This document shows positions 9,101 through 22,238 of a stretch of 64,000 nt of DNA, one piece after another. The notes below the pieces were generated by a model that saw only the letters and a program-made list of their open reading frames with translations, ran no database searches and was not told where the DNA came from. The position numbers were made by a program, and so were the translations under genes. Each line of letters starts with the position of its first letter. The first letter of the stretch is position 1. This stretch comes from Arcuatula senhousia (taxonomy: Eukaryota; Mollusca; Bivalvia; Mytilida; Mytilidae): contig CAXARO010000184.1 in NCBI GenBank assembly GCA_963971305.1, positions 1 through 64,000 on the forward strand, given 5' to 3'.

Positions 9101-12100
9101 AAAGACCTTAAAAAAGAGGGCAGATTGGACTTTTTCTATGCTTTTAGGGTTGATATCATCTAATTATGGTCAAATAAGGTGTATTTATCCAAAAATAACA
9201 TTTTTTGGTCAAAAATGGCAAATTTCCAAATTTTCAAAAAAAAGGGGGGGCAAAAGTCAACTTTTTTATTTTTGACATCTGGTGACCTTTAATGACTGAA
9301 ATAGGTTGGAATAGTAAAGGTAAAGTGGTTTGACCTTGAAAAAACCTTCAAGGTCATATCATGGCTAAATACAGTGATACGGTGTAAAAATCACAAAAAT
9401 CCATGTCGCGACAACATTTTTTCACTTTTTCCAAATTTTTTTTCTGTGTTGGGTAGAGGGAACATAAACACACTATTTAAAGTAAAATGGGTACTGAAAA
9501 ATGTTTCTCCTTGTTGGACTTATTTTGCAATCCAAAAATGTTAATTTTTCGCAAATCAACAATTGATGACCTTGACCTTTGACCTTGACCTTATTTTGGT
9601 CCTTAGGGGTCACTGACTCTGTATACCAAGTTTCATTGAAATATCTCAAGATTTGTTGATTTTAGAATTTTATACTAAAAAAGTCAAAGTTTCAAGGGAA
9701 ATAACTCCTATATTATTGAATATATCAATATAAAAAATAGTAGTTTGACAACACGATGAGTTACTCTACCTGTTTCAAAAGGATTGAATTTGATACCTGT
9801 TATGGCTTAGGAGGAGATAGAGCAACAAACTTTACAGTGAAAGGGGAGATAATTCTTATACGCGAAAGGGTACGGTACCCAAGTGTTTTTTCTGAGACGA
9901 CAAACCTTGACCGATAAAGTATACCAACTTTCATTGCGACATGTCGCGTACTTCTACAAGTTGATTTTTGGCGGAAGAAAAAAAATAATAATAATCAGAA
10001 GAAATACAATAAGGTCTTCCCTTGGAAAGGGAAAGACCTTAAAAAAGAGGGCAGATTGGACTTTTTCTATGCTTTTAGGGTTGATATCATCTAATTATGG
10101 TCAAATAAGGTGTATTTATCCAAAAATAACATTTTTTGGTCAAAAATGGCAAATTTCCAAATTTTCAAAAAAAAGGGGGGGCAAAAGTCAACTTTTTTAT
10201 TTTTGACATCTGGTGACCTTTAATGACTGAAATAGGTTGGAATAGTAAAGGTAAAGTGGTTTGACCTTGAAAAAACCTTCAAGGTCATATCATGGCTAAA
10301 TACAGTGATACGGTGTAAAAATCACAAAAATCCATGTCGCGACAACATTTTTTCACTTTTTCCAAATTTTTTTTCTGTGTTGGGTAGAGGGAACATAAAC
10401 ACACTATTTAAAGTAAAATGGGTACTGAAAAATGTTTCTCCTTGTTGGACTTATTTCGCAATCCAAAAATGTTAGTTTTTCGCAAATCAACAATTGATGA
10501 CCTTGACCTTTGACCTTGACCTTATTTTGGTCCTTAGGGGTCACTGACTCTGTATACCAAGTTTCATTGAAATATCTCAAGATTTGTTGATTTTAGAATT
10601 TTATACTAAAAAAGTCAAAGTTTCAAGGGAAATAACTCCTATATTATTGAATATATCAATATAAAAAATAGTAGTTTGACAACACGATGAGTTACTCTAC
10701 CTGTTTCAAAAGGATTGAATTTGATACCTGTTATGGCTTAGGAGGAGATAGAGCAACAAACTTTACAGTGAAAGGGGAGATAATTCTTATACGCGAAAGG
10801 GTACGGTACCCAAGTGTTTTTTCTGAGACGACAAACCTTGACCGATAAAGTATACCAACTTTCATTGCGACATGTCGCGTACTTCTACAAGTTGATTTTT
10901 GGCGGAAGAAAAAAAATAATAATAATCAGAAGAAATACAATAAGGTCTTCCCTTGGAAAGGGAAAGACCTTAAAAAAGAGGGCAGATTGGACTTTTTCTA
11001 TGCTTTTAGGGTTGATATCATCTAATTATGGTCAAATAAGGTGTATTTATCCAAAAATAACATTTTTTGGTCAAAAATGGCAAATTTCCAAATTTTCAAA
11101 AAAAAGGGGGGGCAAAAGTCAACTTTTTTATTTTTGACATCTGGTGACCTTTAATGACTGAAATAGGTTGGAATAGTAAAGGTAAAGTGGTTTGACCTTG
11201 AAAAAACCTTCAAGGTCATATCATGGCTAAATACAGTGATACGGTGTAAAAATCACAAAAATCCATGTCGCGACAACATTTTTTCACTTTTTCCAAATTT
11301 TTTTTCTGTGTTGGGTAGAGGGAACATAAACACACTATTTAAAGTAAAATGGGTACTGAAAAATGTTTCTCCTTGTTGGACTTATTTTGCAATCCAAAAA
11401 TGTTAATTTTTCGCAAATCAACAATTGATGACCTTGACCTTTGACCTTGACCTTATTTTGGTCCTTAGGGGTCACTGACTCTGTATACCAAGTTTCATTG
11501 AAATATCTCAAGATTTGTTGATTTTAGAATTTTATACTAAAAAAGTCAAAGTTTCAAGGGAAATAACTCCTATATTATTGAATATATCAATATAAAAAAT
11601 AGTAGTTTGACAACACGATGAGTTACTCTACCTGTTTCAAAAGGATTGAATTTGATACCTGTTATGGCTTAGGAGGAGATAGAGCAACAAACTTTACAGT
11701 GAAAGGGGAGATAATTCTTATACGCGAAAGGGTACGGTACCCAAGTGTTTTTTCTGAGACGACAAACCTTGACCGATAAAGTATACCAACTTTCATTGCG
11801 ACATGTCGCGTACTTCTACAAGTTGATTTTTGGCGGAAGAAAAAAAATAATAATAATCAGAAGAAATACAATAAGGTCTTCCCTTGGAAAGGGAAAGACC
11901 TTAAAAAAGAGGGCAGATTGGACTTTTTCTATGCTTTTAGGGTTGATATCATCTAATTATGGTCAAATAAGGTGTATTTATCCAAAAATAACATTTTTTG
12001 GTCAAAAATGGCAAATTTCCAAATTTTCAGAAAAAAGGGGGGGCAAAAGTCAACTTTTTTATTTTTGACATCTGGTGACCTTTAATGACTGAAATAGGTT

Positions 12101-13606
12101 GGAATAGTAAAGGTAAAGTGGTTTGACCTTGAAAAAACCTTCAAGGTCATATCATGGCTAAATACAGTGATACGGTGTAAAAATCACAAAAATCCATGTC
12201 GCGACAACATTTTTTCACTTTTTCCAAATTTTTTTTCTGTGTTGGGTAGAGGGAACATAAACACACTATTTAAAGTAAAATGGGTACTGAAAAATGTTTC
12301 TCCTTGTTGGACTTATTTTGCAATCCAAAAATGTTAATTTTTCGCAAATCAACAATTGATGACCTTGACCTTTGACCTTGACCTTATTTTGGTCCTTAGG
12401 GGTCACTGACTCTGTATACCAAGTTTCATTGAAATATCTCAAGATTTGTTGATTTTAGAATTTTATACTAAAAAAGTCAAAGTTTCAAGGGAAATAACTC
12501 CTATATTATTGAATATATCAATATAAAAAATAGTAGTTTGACAACACGATGAGTTACTCTACCTGTTTCAAAAGGATTGAATTTGATACCTGTTATGGCT
12601 TAGGAGGAGATAGAGCAACAAACTTTACAGTGAAAGGGGAGATAATTCTTATACGCGAAAGGGTACGGTACCCAAGTGTTTTTTCTGAGACGACAAACCT
12701 TGACCGATAAAGTATACCAACTTTCATTGCGACATGTCGCGTACTTCTACAAGTTGATTTTTGGCGGAAGAAAAAAAATAATAATAATCAGAAGAAATAC
12801 AATAAGGTCTTCCCTTGGAAAGGGAAAGACCTTAAAAAAGAGGGCAGATTGGACTTTTTCTATGCTTTTAGGGTTGATATCATCTAATTATGGTCAAATA
12901 AGGTGTATTTATCCAAAAATAACATTTTTTGGTCAAAAATGGCAAATTTCCAAATTTTCAAAAAAAAGGGGGGGCAAAAGTCAACTTTTTTATTTTTGAC
13001 ATCTGGTGACCTTTAATGACTGAAATAGGTTGGAATAGTAAAGGTAAAGTGGTTTGACCTTGAAAAAACCTTCAAGGTCATATCATGGCTAAATACAGTG
13101 ATACGGTGTAAAAATCACAAAAATCCATGTCGCGACAACATTTTTTCACTTTTTCCAAATTTTTTTTCTGTGTTGGGTAGAGGGAACATAAACACACTAT
13201 TTAAAGTAAAATGGGTACTGAAAAATGTTTCTCCTTGTTGGACTTATTTTGCAATCCAAAAATGTTAATTTTTCGCAAATCAACAATTGATGACCTTGAC
13301 CTTTGACCTTGACCTTATTTTGGTCCTTAGGGGTCACTGACTCTGTATACCAAGTTTCATTGAAATATCTCAAGATTTGTTGATTTTAGAATTTTATACT
13401 AAAAAAGTCAAAGTTTCAAGGGAAATAACTCCTATATTATTGAATATATCAATATAAAAAATAGTAGTTTGACAACACGATGAGTTACTCTACCTGTTTC
13501 AAAAGGATTGAATTTGATACCTGTTATGGCTTAGGAGGAGATAGAGCAACAAACTTTACAGTGAAAGGGGAGATAATTCTTATACGCGAAAGGGTACGGT
13601 ACCCAA
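6159..13606 (+). repeat. Higher-order duplication of a four-unit block (2 x 3,724 bp)
   Basis: Diagnostic bases show that four A units were duplicated as a block. The unit with TTCGCAATCC plus GTTAGTTTTT occurs at marker positions 6,159 and 9,883. The unit with TTTTCAGAAAA in place of TTTTCAAAAA occurs at 8,021 and 11,745. Both pairs are 3,724 bp (four units) apart, and the intervening units share their states. Confidence 0.75.
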
Positions 13607-16600
13607 GTGTTTTTTCTGAGACGACAAACCTTGACCGATAAAGTATACCAACTTTCATTGCGACATGTCGCGTACTTCTACAAGTTGATTTTTGGCGGAA
13701 GAAAAAAAATAATAATAATCAGAAGAAATACAATAAGGTCTTCCCTTGGAAAGGGAAAGACCTTAAAAAAGAGGGCAGATTGGACTTTTTCTATGCTTTT
13801 AGGGTTGATATCATCTAATTATGGTCAAATAAGGTGTATTTATCCAAAAATAACATTTTTTGGTCAAAAATGGCAAATTTCCAAATTTTCAAAAAAAAGG
13901 GGGGGCAAAAGTCAACTTTTTTATTTTTGACATCTGGTGACCTTTAATGACTGAAATAGGTTGGAATAGTAAAGGTAAAGTGGTTTGACCTTGAAAAAAC
14001 CTTCAAGGTCATATCATGGCTAAATACAGTGATACGGTGTAAAAATCACAAAAATCCATGTCGCGACAACATTTTTTCACTTTTTCCAAATTTTTTTTCT
14101 GTGTTGGGTAGAGGGAACATAAACACACTATTTAAAGTAAAATGGGTACTGAAAAATGTTTCTCCTTGTTGGACTTATTTTGCAATCCAAAAATGTTAAT
14201 TTTTCGCAAATCAACAATTGATGACCTTGACCTTTGACCTTGACCTTATTTTGGTCCTTAGGGGTCACTGACTCTGTATACCAAGTTTCATTGAAATATC
14301 TCAAGATTTGTTGATTTTAGAATTTTATACTAAAAAAGTCAAAGTTTCAAGGGAAATAACTCCTATATTATTGAATATATCAATATAAAAAATAGTAGTT
14401 TGACAACACGATGAGTTACTCTACCTGTTTCAAAAGGATTGAATTTGATACCTGTTATGGCTTAGGAGGAGATAGAGCAACAAACTTTACAGTGAAAGGG
14501 GAGATAATTCTTATACGCGAAAGGGTACGGTACCCAAGTGTTTTTTCTGAGACGACAAACCTTGACCGATAAAGTATACCAACTTTCATTGCGACATGTC
14601 GCGTACTTCTACAAGTTGATTTTTGGCGGAAGAAAAAAAATAATAATAATCAGAAGAAATACAATAAGGTCTTCCCTTGGAAAGGGAAAGACCTTAAAAA
14701 AGAGGGCAGATTGGACTTTTTCTATGCTTTTAGGGTTGATATCATCTAATTATGGTCAAATAAGGTGTATTTATCCAAAAATAACATTTTTTGGTCAAAA
14801 ATGGCAAATTTCCAAATTTTCAAAAAAAAGGGGGGGCAAAAGTCAACTTTTTTATTTTTGACATCTGGTGACCTTTAATGACTGAAATAGGTTGGAATAG
14901 TAAAGGTAAAGTGGTTTGACCTTGAAAAAACCTTCAAGGTCATATCATGGCTAAATACAGTGATACGGTGTAAAAATCACAAAAATCCATGTCGCGACAA
15001 CATTTTTTCACTTTTTCCAAATTTTTTTTCTGTGTTGGGTAGAGGGAACATAAACACACTATTTAAAGTAAAATGGGTACTGAAAAATGTTTCTCCTTGT
15101 TGGACTTATTTCGCAATCCAAAAATGTTAATTTTTCGCAAATCAACAATTGATGACCTTGACCTTTGACCTTGACCTTATTTTGGTCCTTAGGGGTCACT
15201 GACTCTGTATACCAAGTTTCATTGAAATATCTCAAGATTTGTTGATTTTAGAATTTTATACTAAAAAAGTCAAAGTTTCAAGGGAAATAACTCCTATATT
15301 ATTGAATATATCAATATAAAAAATAGTAGTTTGACAACACGATGAGTTACTCTACCTGTTTCAAAAGGATTGAATTTGATACCTGTTATGGCTTAGGAGG
15401 AGATAGAGCAACAAACTTTACAGTGAAAGGGGAGATAATTCTTATACGCGAAAGGGTACGGTACCCAAGTGTTTTTTCTGAGACGACAAACCTTGACCGA
15501 TAAAGTATACCAACTTTCATTGCGACATGTCGCGTACTTCTACAAGTTGATTTTTGGCGGAAGAAAAAAAATAATAATAATCAGAAGAAATACAATAAGG
15601 TCTTCCCTTGGAAAGGGAAAGACCTTAAAAAAGAGGGCAGATTGGACTTTTTCTATGCTTTTAGGGTTGATATCATCTAATTATGGTCAAATAAGGTGTA
15701 TTTATCCAAAAATAACATTTTTTGGTCAAAAATGGCAAATTTCCAAATTTTCAAAAAAAAGGGGGGGCAAAAGTCAACTTTTTTATTTTTGACATCTGGT
15801 GACCTTTAATGACTGAAATAGGTTGGAATAGTAAAGGTAAAGTGGTTTGACCTTGAAAAAACCTTCAAGGTCATATCATGGCTAAATACAGTGATACGGT
15901 GTAAAAATCACAAAAATCCATGTCGCGACAACATTTTTTCACTTTTTCCAAATTTTTTTTCTGTGTTGGGTAGAGGGAACATAAACACACTATTTAAAGT
16001 AAAATGGGTACTGAAAAATGTTTCTCCTTGTTGGACTTATTTCGCAATCCAAAAATGTTAATTTTTCGCAAATCAACAATTGATGACCTTGACCTTTGAC
16101 CTTGACCTTATTTTGGTCCTTAGGGGTCACTGACTCTGTATACCAAGTTTCATTGAAATATCTCAAGATTTGTTGATTTTAGAATTTTATACTAAAAAAG
16201 TCAAAGTTTCAAGGGAAATAACTCCTATATTATTGAATATATCAATATAAAAAATAGTAGTTTGACAACACGATGAGTTACTCTACCTGTTTCAAAAGGA
16301 TTGAATTTGATACCTGTTATGGCTTAGGAGGAGATAGAGCAACAAACTTTACAGTGAAAGGGGAGATAATTCTTATACGCGAAAGGGTACGGTACCCAAG
16401 TGTTTTTTCTGAGACGACAAACCTTGACCGATAAAGTATACCAACTTTCATTGCGACATGTCGCGTACTTCTACAAGTTGATTTTTGGCGGAAGAAAAAA
16501 AATAATAATAATCAGAAGAAATACAATAAGGTCTTCCCTTGGAAAGGGAAAGACCTTAAAAAAGAGGGCAGATTGGACTTTTTCTATGCTTTTAGGGTTG

Positions 16601-19600
16601 ATATCATCTAATTATGGTCAAATAAGGTGTATTTATCCAAAAATAACATTTTTTGGTCAAAAATGGCAAATTTCCAAATTTTCAAAAAAAAGGGGGGGCA
16701 AAAGTCAACTTTTTTATTTTTGACATCTGGTGACCTTTAATGACTGAAATAGGTTGGAATAGTAAAGGTAAAGTGGTTTGACCTTGAAAAAACCTTCAAG
16801 GTCATATCATGGCTAAATACAGTGATACGGTGTAAAAATCACAAAAATCCATGTCGCGACAACATTTTTTCACTTTTTCCAAATTTTTTTTCTGTGTTGG
16901 GTAGAGGGAACATAAACACACTATTTAAAGTAAAATGGGTACTGAAAAATGTTTCTCCTTGTTGGACTTATTTCGCAATCCAAAAATGTTAATTTTTCGC
17001 AAATCAACAATTGATGACCTTGACCTTTGACCTTGACCTTATTTTGGTCCTTAGGGGTCACTGACTCTGTATACCAAGTTTCATTGAAATATCTCAAGAT
17101 TTGTTGATTTTAGAATTTTATACTAAAAAAGTCAAAGTTTCAAGGGAAATAACTCCTATATTATTGAATATATCAATATAAAAAATAGTAGTTTGACAAC
17201 ACGATGAGTTACTCTACCTGTTTCAAAAGGATTGAATTTGATACCTGTTATGGCTTAGGAGGAGATAGAGCAACAAACTTTACAGTGAAAGGGGAGATAA
17301 TTCTTATACGCGAAAGGGTACGGTACCCAAGTGTTTTTTCTGAGACGACAAACCTTGACCGATAAAGTATACCAACTTTCATTGCGACATGTCGCGTACT
17401 TCTACAAGTTGATTTTTGGCGGAAGAAAAAAAAAAATAATAATCAGAAGAAATACAATAAGGTCTTCCCTTGGAAAGGGAAAGACCTTAAAAAAGAGGGC
17501 AGATTGGACTTTTTCTATGCTTTTAGGGTTGATATCATCTAATTATGGTCAAATAAGGTGTATTTATCCAAAAATAACATTTTTTGGTCAAAAATGGCAA
17601 ATTTCCAAATTTTCAAAAAAAAGGGGGGGCAAAAGTCAACTTTTTTATTTTTGACATCTGGTGACCTTTAATGACTGAAATAGGTTGGAATAGTAAAGGT
17701 AAAGTGGTTTGACCTTGAAAAAACCTTCAAGGTCATATCATGGCTAAATACAGTGATACGGTGTAAAAATCACAAAAATCCATGTCGCGACAACATTTTT
17801 TCACTTTTTCCAATTTTTTTTTCTGTGTTGGGTAGAGGGAACATAAACACACTATTTAAAGTAAAATGGGTACTGAAAAATGTTTCTCCTTGTTGGACTT
17901 ATTTCGCAATCCAAAAATGTTAATTTTTCGCAAATCAACAATTGATGACCTTGACCTTTGACCTTGACCTTATTTTGGTCCTTAGGGGTCACTGACTCTG
18001 TATACCAAGTTTCATTGAAATATCTCAAGATTTGTTGATTTTAGAATTTTATACTAAAAAAGTCAAAGTTTCAAGGGAAATAACTCCTATATTATTGAAT
18101 ATATCAATATAAAAAATAGTAGTTTGACAACACGATGAGTTACTCTACCTGTTTCAAAAGGATTGAATTTGATACCTGTTATGGCTTAGGAGGAGATAGA
18201 GCAACAAACTTTACAGTGAAAGGGGAGATAATTCTTATACGCGAAAGGGTACGGTACCCAAGTGTTTTTTCTGAGACGACAAACCTTGACCGATAAAGTA
18301 TACCAACTTTCATTGCGACATGTCACGTACTTCTACAAGTTGATTTTTGGCGGAAGAAAAAAAATAATAATAATCAGAAGAAATACAATAAGGTCTTCCC
18401 TTGGAAAGGGAAAGACCTTAAAAAAGAGGGCAGATTGGACTTTTTCTATGCTTTTAGGGTTGATATCATCTAATTATGGTCAAATAAGGTGTATTTATCC
18501 AAAAATAACATTTTTTGGTCAAAAATGGCAAATTTCCAAATTTTCAAAAAAAAGGGGGGGCAAAAGTCAACTTTTTTATTTTTGACATCTGGTGACCTTT
18601 AATGACTGAAATAGGTTGGAATAGTAAAGGTAAAGTGGTTTGACCTTGAAAAAACCTTCAAGGTCATATCATGGCTAAATACAGTGATACGGTGTAAAAA
18701 TCACAAAAATCCATGTCGCGACAACATTTTTTCACTTTTTCCAAATTTTTTTTCTGTGTTGGGTAGAGGGAACATAAACACACTATTTAAAGTAAAATGG
18801 GTACTGAAAAATGTTTCTCCTTGTTGGACTTATTTCGCAATCCAAAAATGTTAATTTTTCGCAAATCAACAATTGATGACCTTGACCTTTGACCTTGACC
18901 TTATTTTGGTCCTTAGGGGTCACTGACTCTGTATACCAAGTTTCATTGAAATATCTCAAGATTTGTTGATTTTAGAATTTTATACTAAAAAAGTCAAAGT
19001 TTCAAGGGAAATAACTCCTATATTATTGAATATATCAATATAAAAAATAGTAGTTTGACAACACGATGAGTTACTCTACCTGTTTCAAAAGGATTGAATT
19101 TGATACCTGTTATGGCTTAGGAGGAGATAGAGCAACAAACTTTACAGTGAAAGGGGAGATAATTCTTATACGCGAAAGGGTACGGTACCCAAGTGTTTTT
19201 TCTGAGACGACAAACCTTGACCGATAAAGTATACCAACTTTCATTGCGACATGTCGCGTACTTCTACAAGTTGATTTTTGGCGGAAGAAAAAAAATAATA
19301 ATAATCAGAAGAAATACAATAAGGTCTTCCCTTGGAAAGGGAAAGACCTTAAAAAAGAGGGCAGATTGGACTTTTTCTATGCTTTTAGGGTTGATATCAT
19401 CTAATTATGGTCAAATAAGGTGTATTTATCCAAAAATAACATTTTTTGGTCAAAAATGGCAAATTTCCAAATTTTCAAAAAAAAGGGGGGGCAAAAGTCA
19501 ACTTTTTTATTTTTGACATCTGGTGACCTTTAATGACTGAAATAGGTTGGAATAGTAAAGGTAAAGTGGTTTGACCTTGAAAAAACCTTCAAGGTCATAT

Positions 19601-22102
19601 CATGGCTAAATACAGTGATACGGTGTAAAAATCACAAAAATCCATGTCGCGACAACATTTTTTCACTTTTTCCAAATTTTTTTTCTGTGTTGGGTAGAGG
19701 GAACATAAACACACTATTTAAAGTAAAATGGGTACTGAAAAATGTTTCTCCTTGTTGGACTTATTTCGCAATCCAAAAATGTTAATTTTTCGCAAATCAA
19801 CAATTGATGACCTTGACCTTTGACCTTGACCTTATTTTGGTCCTTAGGGGTCACTGACTCTGTATACCAAGTTTCATTGAAATATCTCAAGATTTGTTGA
19901 TTTTAGAATTTTATACTAAAAAAGTCAAAGTTTCAAGGGAAATAACTCCTATATTATTGAATATATCAATATAAAAAATAGTAGTTTGACAACACGATGA
20001 GTTACTCTACCTGTTTCAAAAGGATTGAATTTGATACCTGTTATGGCTTAGGAGGAGATAGAGCAACAAACTTTACAGTGAAAGGGGAGATAATTCTTAT
20101 ACGCGAAAGGGTACGGTACCCAAGTGTTTTTTCTGAGACGACAAACCTTGACCGATAAAGTATACCAACTTTCATTGCGACATGTCGCGTACTTCTACAA
20201 GTTGATTTTTGGCGGAAGAAAAAAAATAATAATAATCAGAAGAAATACAATAAGGTCTTCCCTTGGAAAGGGAAAGACCTTAAAAAAGAGGGCAGATTGG
20301 ACTTTTTCTATGCTTTTAGGGTTGATATCATCTAATTATGGTCAAATAAGGTGTATTTATCCAAAAATAACATTTTTTGGTCAAAAATGGCAAATTTCCA
20401 AATTTTCAAAAAAAAGGGGGGGCAAAAGTCAACTTTTTTATTTTTGACATCTGGTGACCTTTAATGACTGAAATAGGTTGGAATAGTAAAGGTAAAGTGG
20501 TTTGACCTTGAAAAAACCTTCAAGGTCATATCATGGCTAAATACAGTGATACGGTGTAAAAATCACAAAAATCCATGTCGCGACAACATTTTTTCACTTT
20601 TTCCAAATTTTTTTTCTGTGTTGGGTAGAGGGAACATAAACACACTATTTAAAGTAAAATGGGTACTGAAAAATGTTTCTCCTTGTTGGACTTATTTCGC
20701 AATCCAAAAATGTTAATTTTTCGCAAATCAACAATTGATGACCTTGACCTTTGACCTTGACCTTATTTTGGTCCTTAGGGGTCACTGACTCTGTATACCA
20801 AGTTTCATTGAAATATCTCAAGATTTGTTGATTTTAGAATTTTATACTAAAAAAGTCAAAGTTTCAAGGGAAATAACTCCTATATTATTGAATATATCAA
20901 TATAAAAAATAGTAGTTTGACAACACGATGAGTTACTCTACCTGTTTCAAAAGGATTGAATTTGATACCTGTTATGGCTTAGGAGGAGATAGAGCAACAA
21001 ACTTTACAGTGAAAGGGGAGATAATTCTTATACGCGAAAGGGTACGGTACCCAAGTGTTTTTTCTGAGACGACAAACCTTGACCGATAAAGTATACCAAC
21101 TTTCATTGCGACATGTCACGTACTTCTACAAGTTGATTTTTGGCGGAAGAAAAAAAATAATAATAATCAGAAGAAATACAATAAGGTCTTCCCTTGGAAA
21201 GGGAAAGACCTTAAAAAAGAGGGCAGATTGGACTTTTTCTATGCTTTTAGGGTTGATATCATCTAATTATGGTCAAATAAGGTGTATTTATCCAAAAATA
21301 ACATTTTTTGGTCAAAAATGGCAAATTTCCAAATTTTCAAAAAAAAGGGGGGGCAAAAGTCAACTTTTTTATTTTTGACATCTGGTGACCTTTAATGACT
21401 GAAATAGGTTGGAATAGTAAAGGTAAAGTGGTTTGACCTTGAAAAAACCTTCAAGGTCATATCATGGCTAAATACAGTGATACGGTGTAAAAATCACAAA
21501 AATCCATGTCGCGACAACATTTTTTCACTTTTTCCAAATTTTTTTTCTGTGTTGGGTAGAGGGAACATAAACACACTATTTAAAGTAAAATGGGTACTGA
21601 AAAATGTTTCTCCTTGTTGGACTTATTTCGCAATCCAAAAATGTTAATTTTTCGCAAATCAACAATTGATGACCTTGACCTTTGACCTTGACCTTATTTT
21701 GGTCCTTAGGGGTCACTGACTCTGTATACCAAGTTTCATTGAAATATCTCAAGATTTGTTGATTTTAGAATTTTATACTAAAAAAGTCAAAGTTTCAAGG
21801 GAAATAACTCCTATATTATTGAATATATCAATATAAAAAATAGTAGTTTGACAACACGATGAGTTACTCTACCTGTTTCAAAAGGATTGAATTTGATACC
21901 TGTTATGGCTTAGGAGGAGATAGAGCAACAAACTTTACAGTGAAAGGGGAGATAATTCTTATACGCGAAAGGGTACGGTACCCAAGTGTTTTTTCTGAGA
22001 CGACAAACCTTGACCGATAAAGTATACCAACTTTCATTGCGACATGTCGCGTACTTCTACAAGTTGATTTTTGGCGGAAGAAAAAAAATAATAATTAAAT
22101 TA

Positions 22103-22136
22103 CAATCGTTCAAAGAACGATTGCGAGGTCTTTCCC
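22103..22136 (+). other. Left-end stem-loop and inverted terminal motif of D1
   Basis: A perfect 9-bp stem with an AAA loop (22,103-22,123), then C and GAGGTCTTTCCC. AGGTCTTTCCC is the reverse complement of GGGAAAGACCT in the D right-end hairpin. Equivalent sites are at 24,275-24,307 (one mismatched pair), 25,877-25,910 and 28,225-28,258. Confidence 0.65.
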
Positions 22137-22238
22137 ATTTTGTGTATTACAATAGAAACAGATTACAGTGACTGAATGATACAATTTTAGGAAATTTCAA
22201 CATTTAGAAAATATATGGTTGCTATTGAATTTCATGCC

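Larger units (their letters stand above)
4051..22098 (+). repeat. Subfamily A tandem array, first part (931-bp units)
   Basis: The array starts inside a unit: homology begins near AAATACCTTAAGATTTG at about 4,053. After this leading partial copy (to 4,454) come 18 complete 931-bp units (4,455-21,212) and a final unit cut at its AAT tract at 22,098. A fixed marker (AAGTGTTTTTTCTGAG) occurs 20 times, with its GTG at 4,297, 5,228, 6,159 and so on to 21,986, always exactly 931 bp apart. Copies differ by only a few substitutions. Each unit holds an inverted TGACCTTGA pair, a direct cluster of TGACCT half-sites, the tail module and the terminal hairpin. The array resumes at 29,739 after the D cluster. 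Confidence 0.97.

Noticed and set aside
4051..22098. CRISPR array
   Set aside because: Repeats are 931 bp with no short repeat/unique spacer alternation, and the sequence is eukaryotic.
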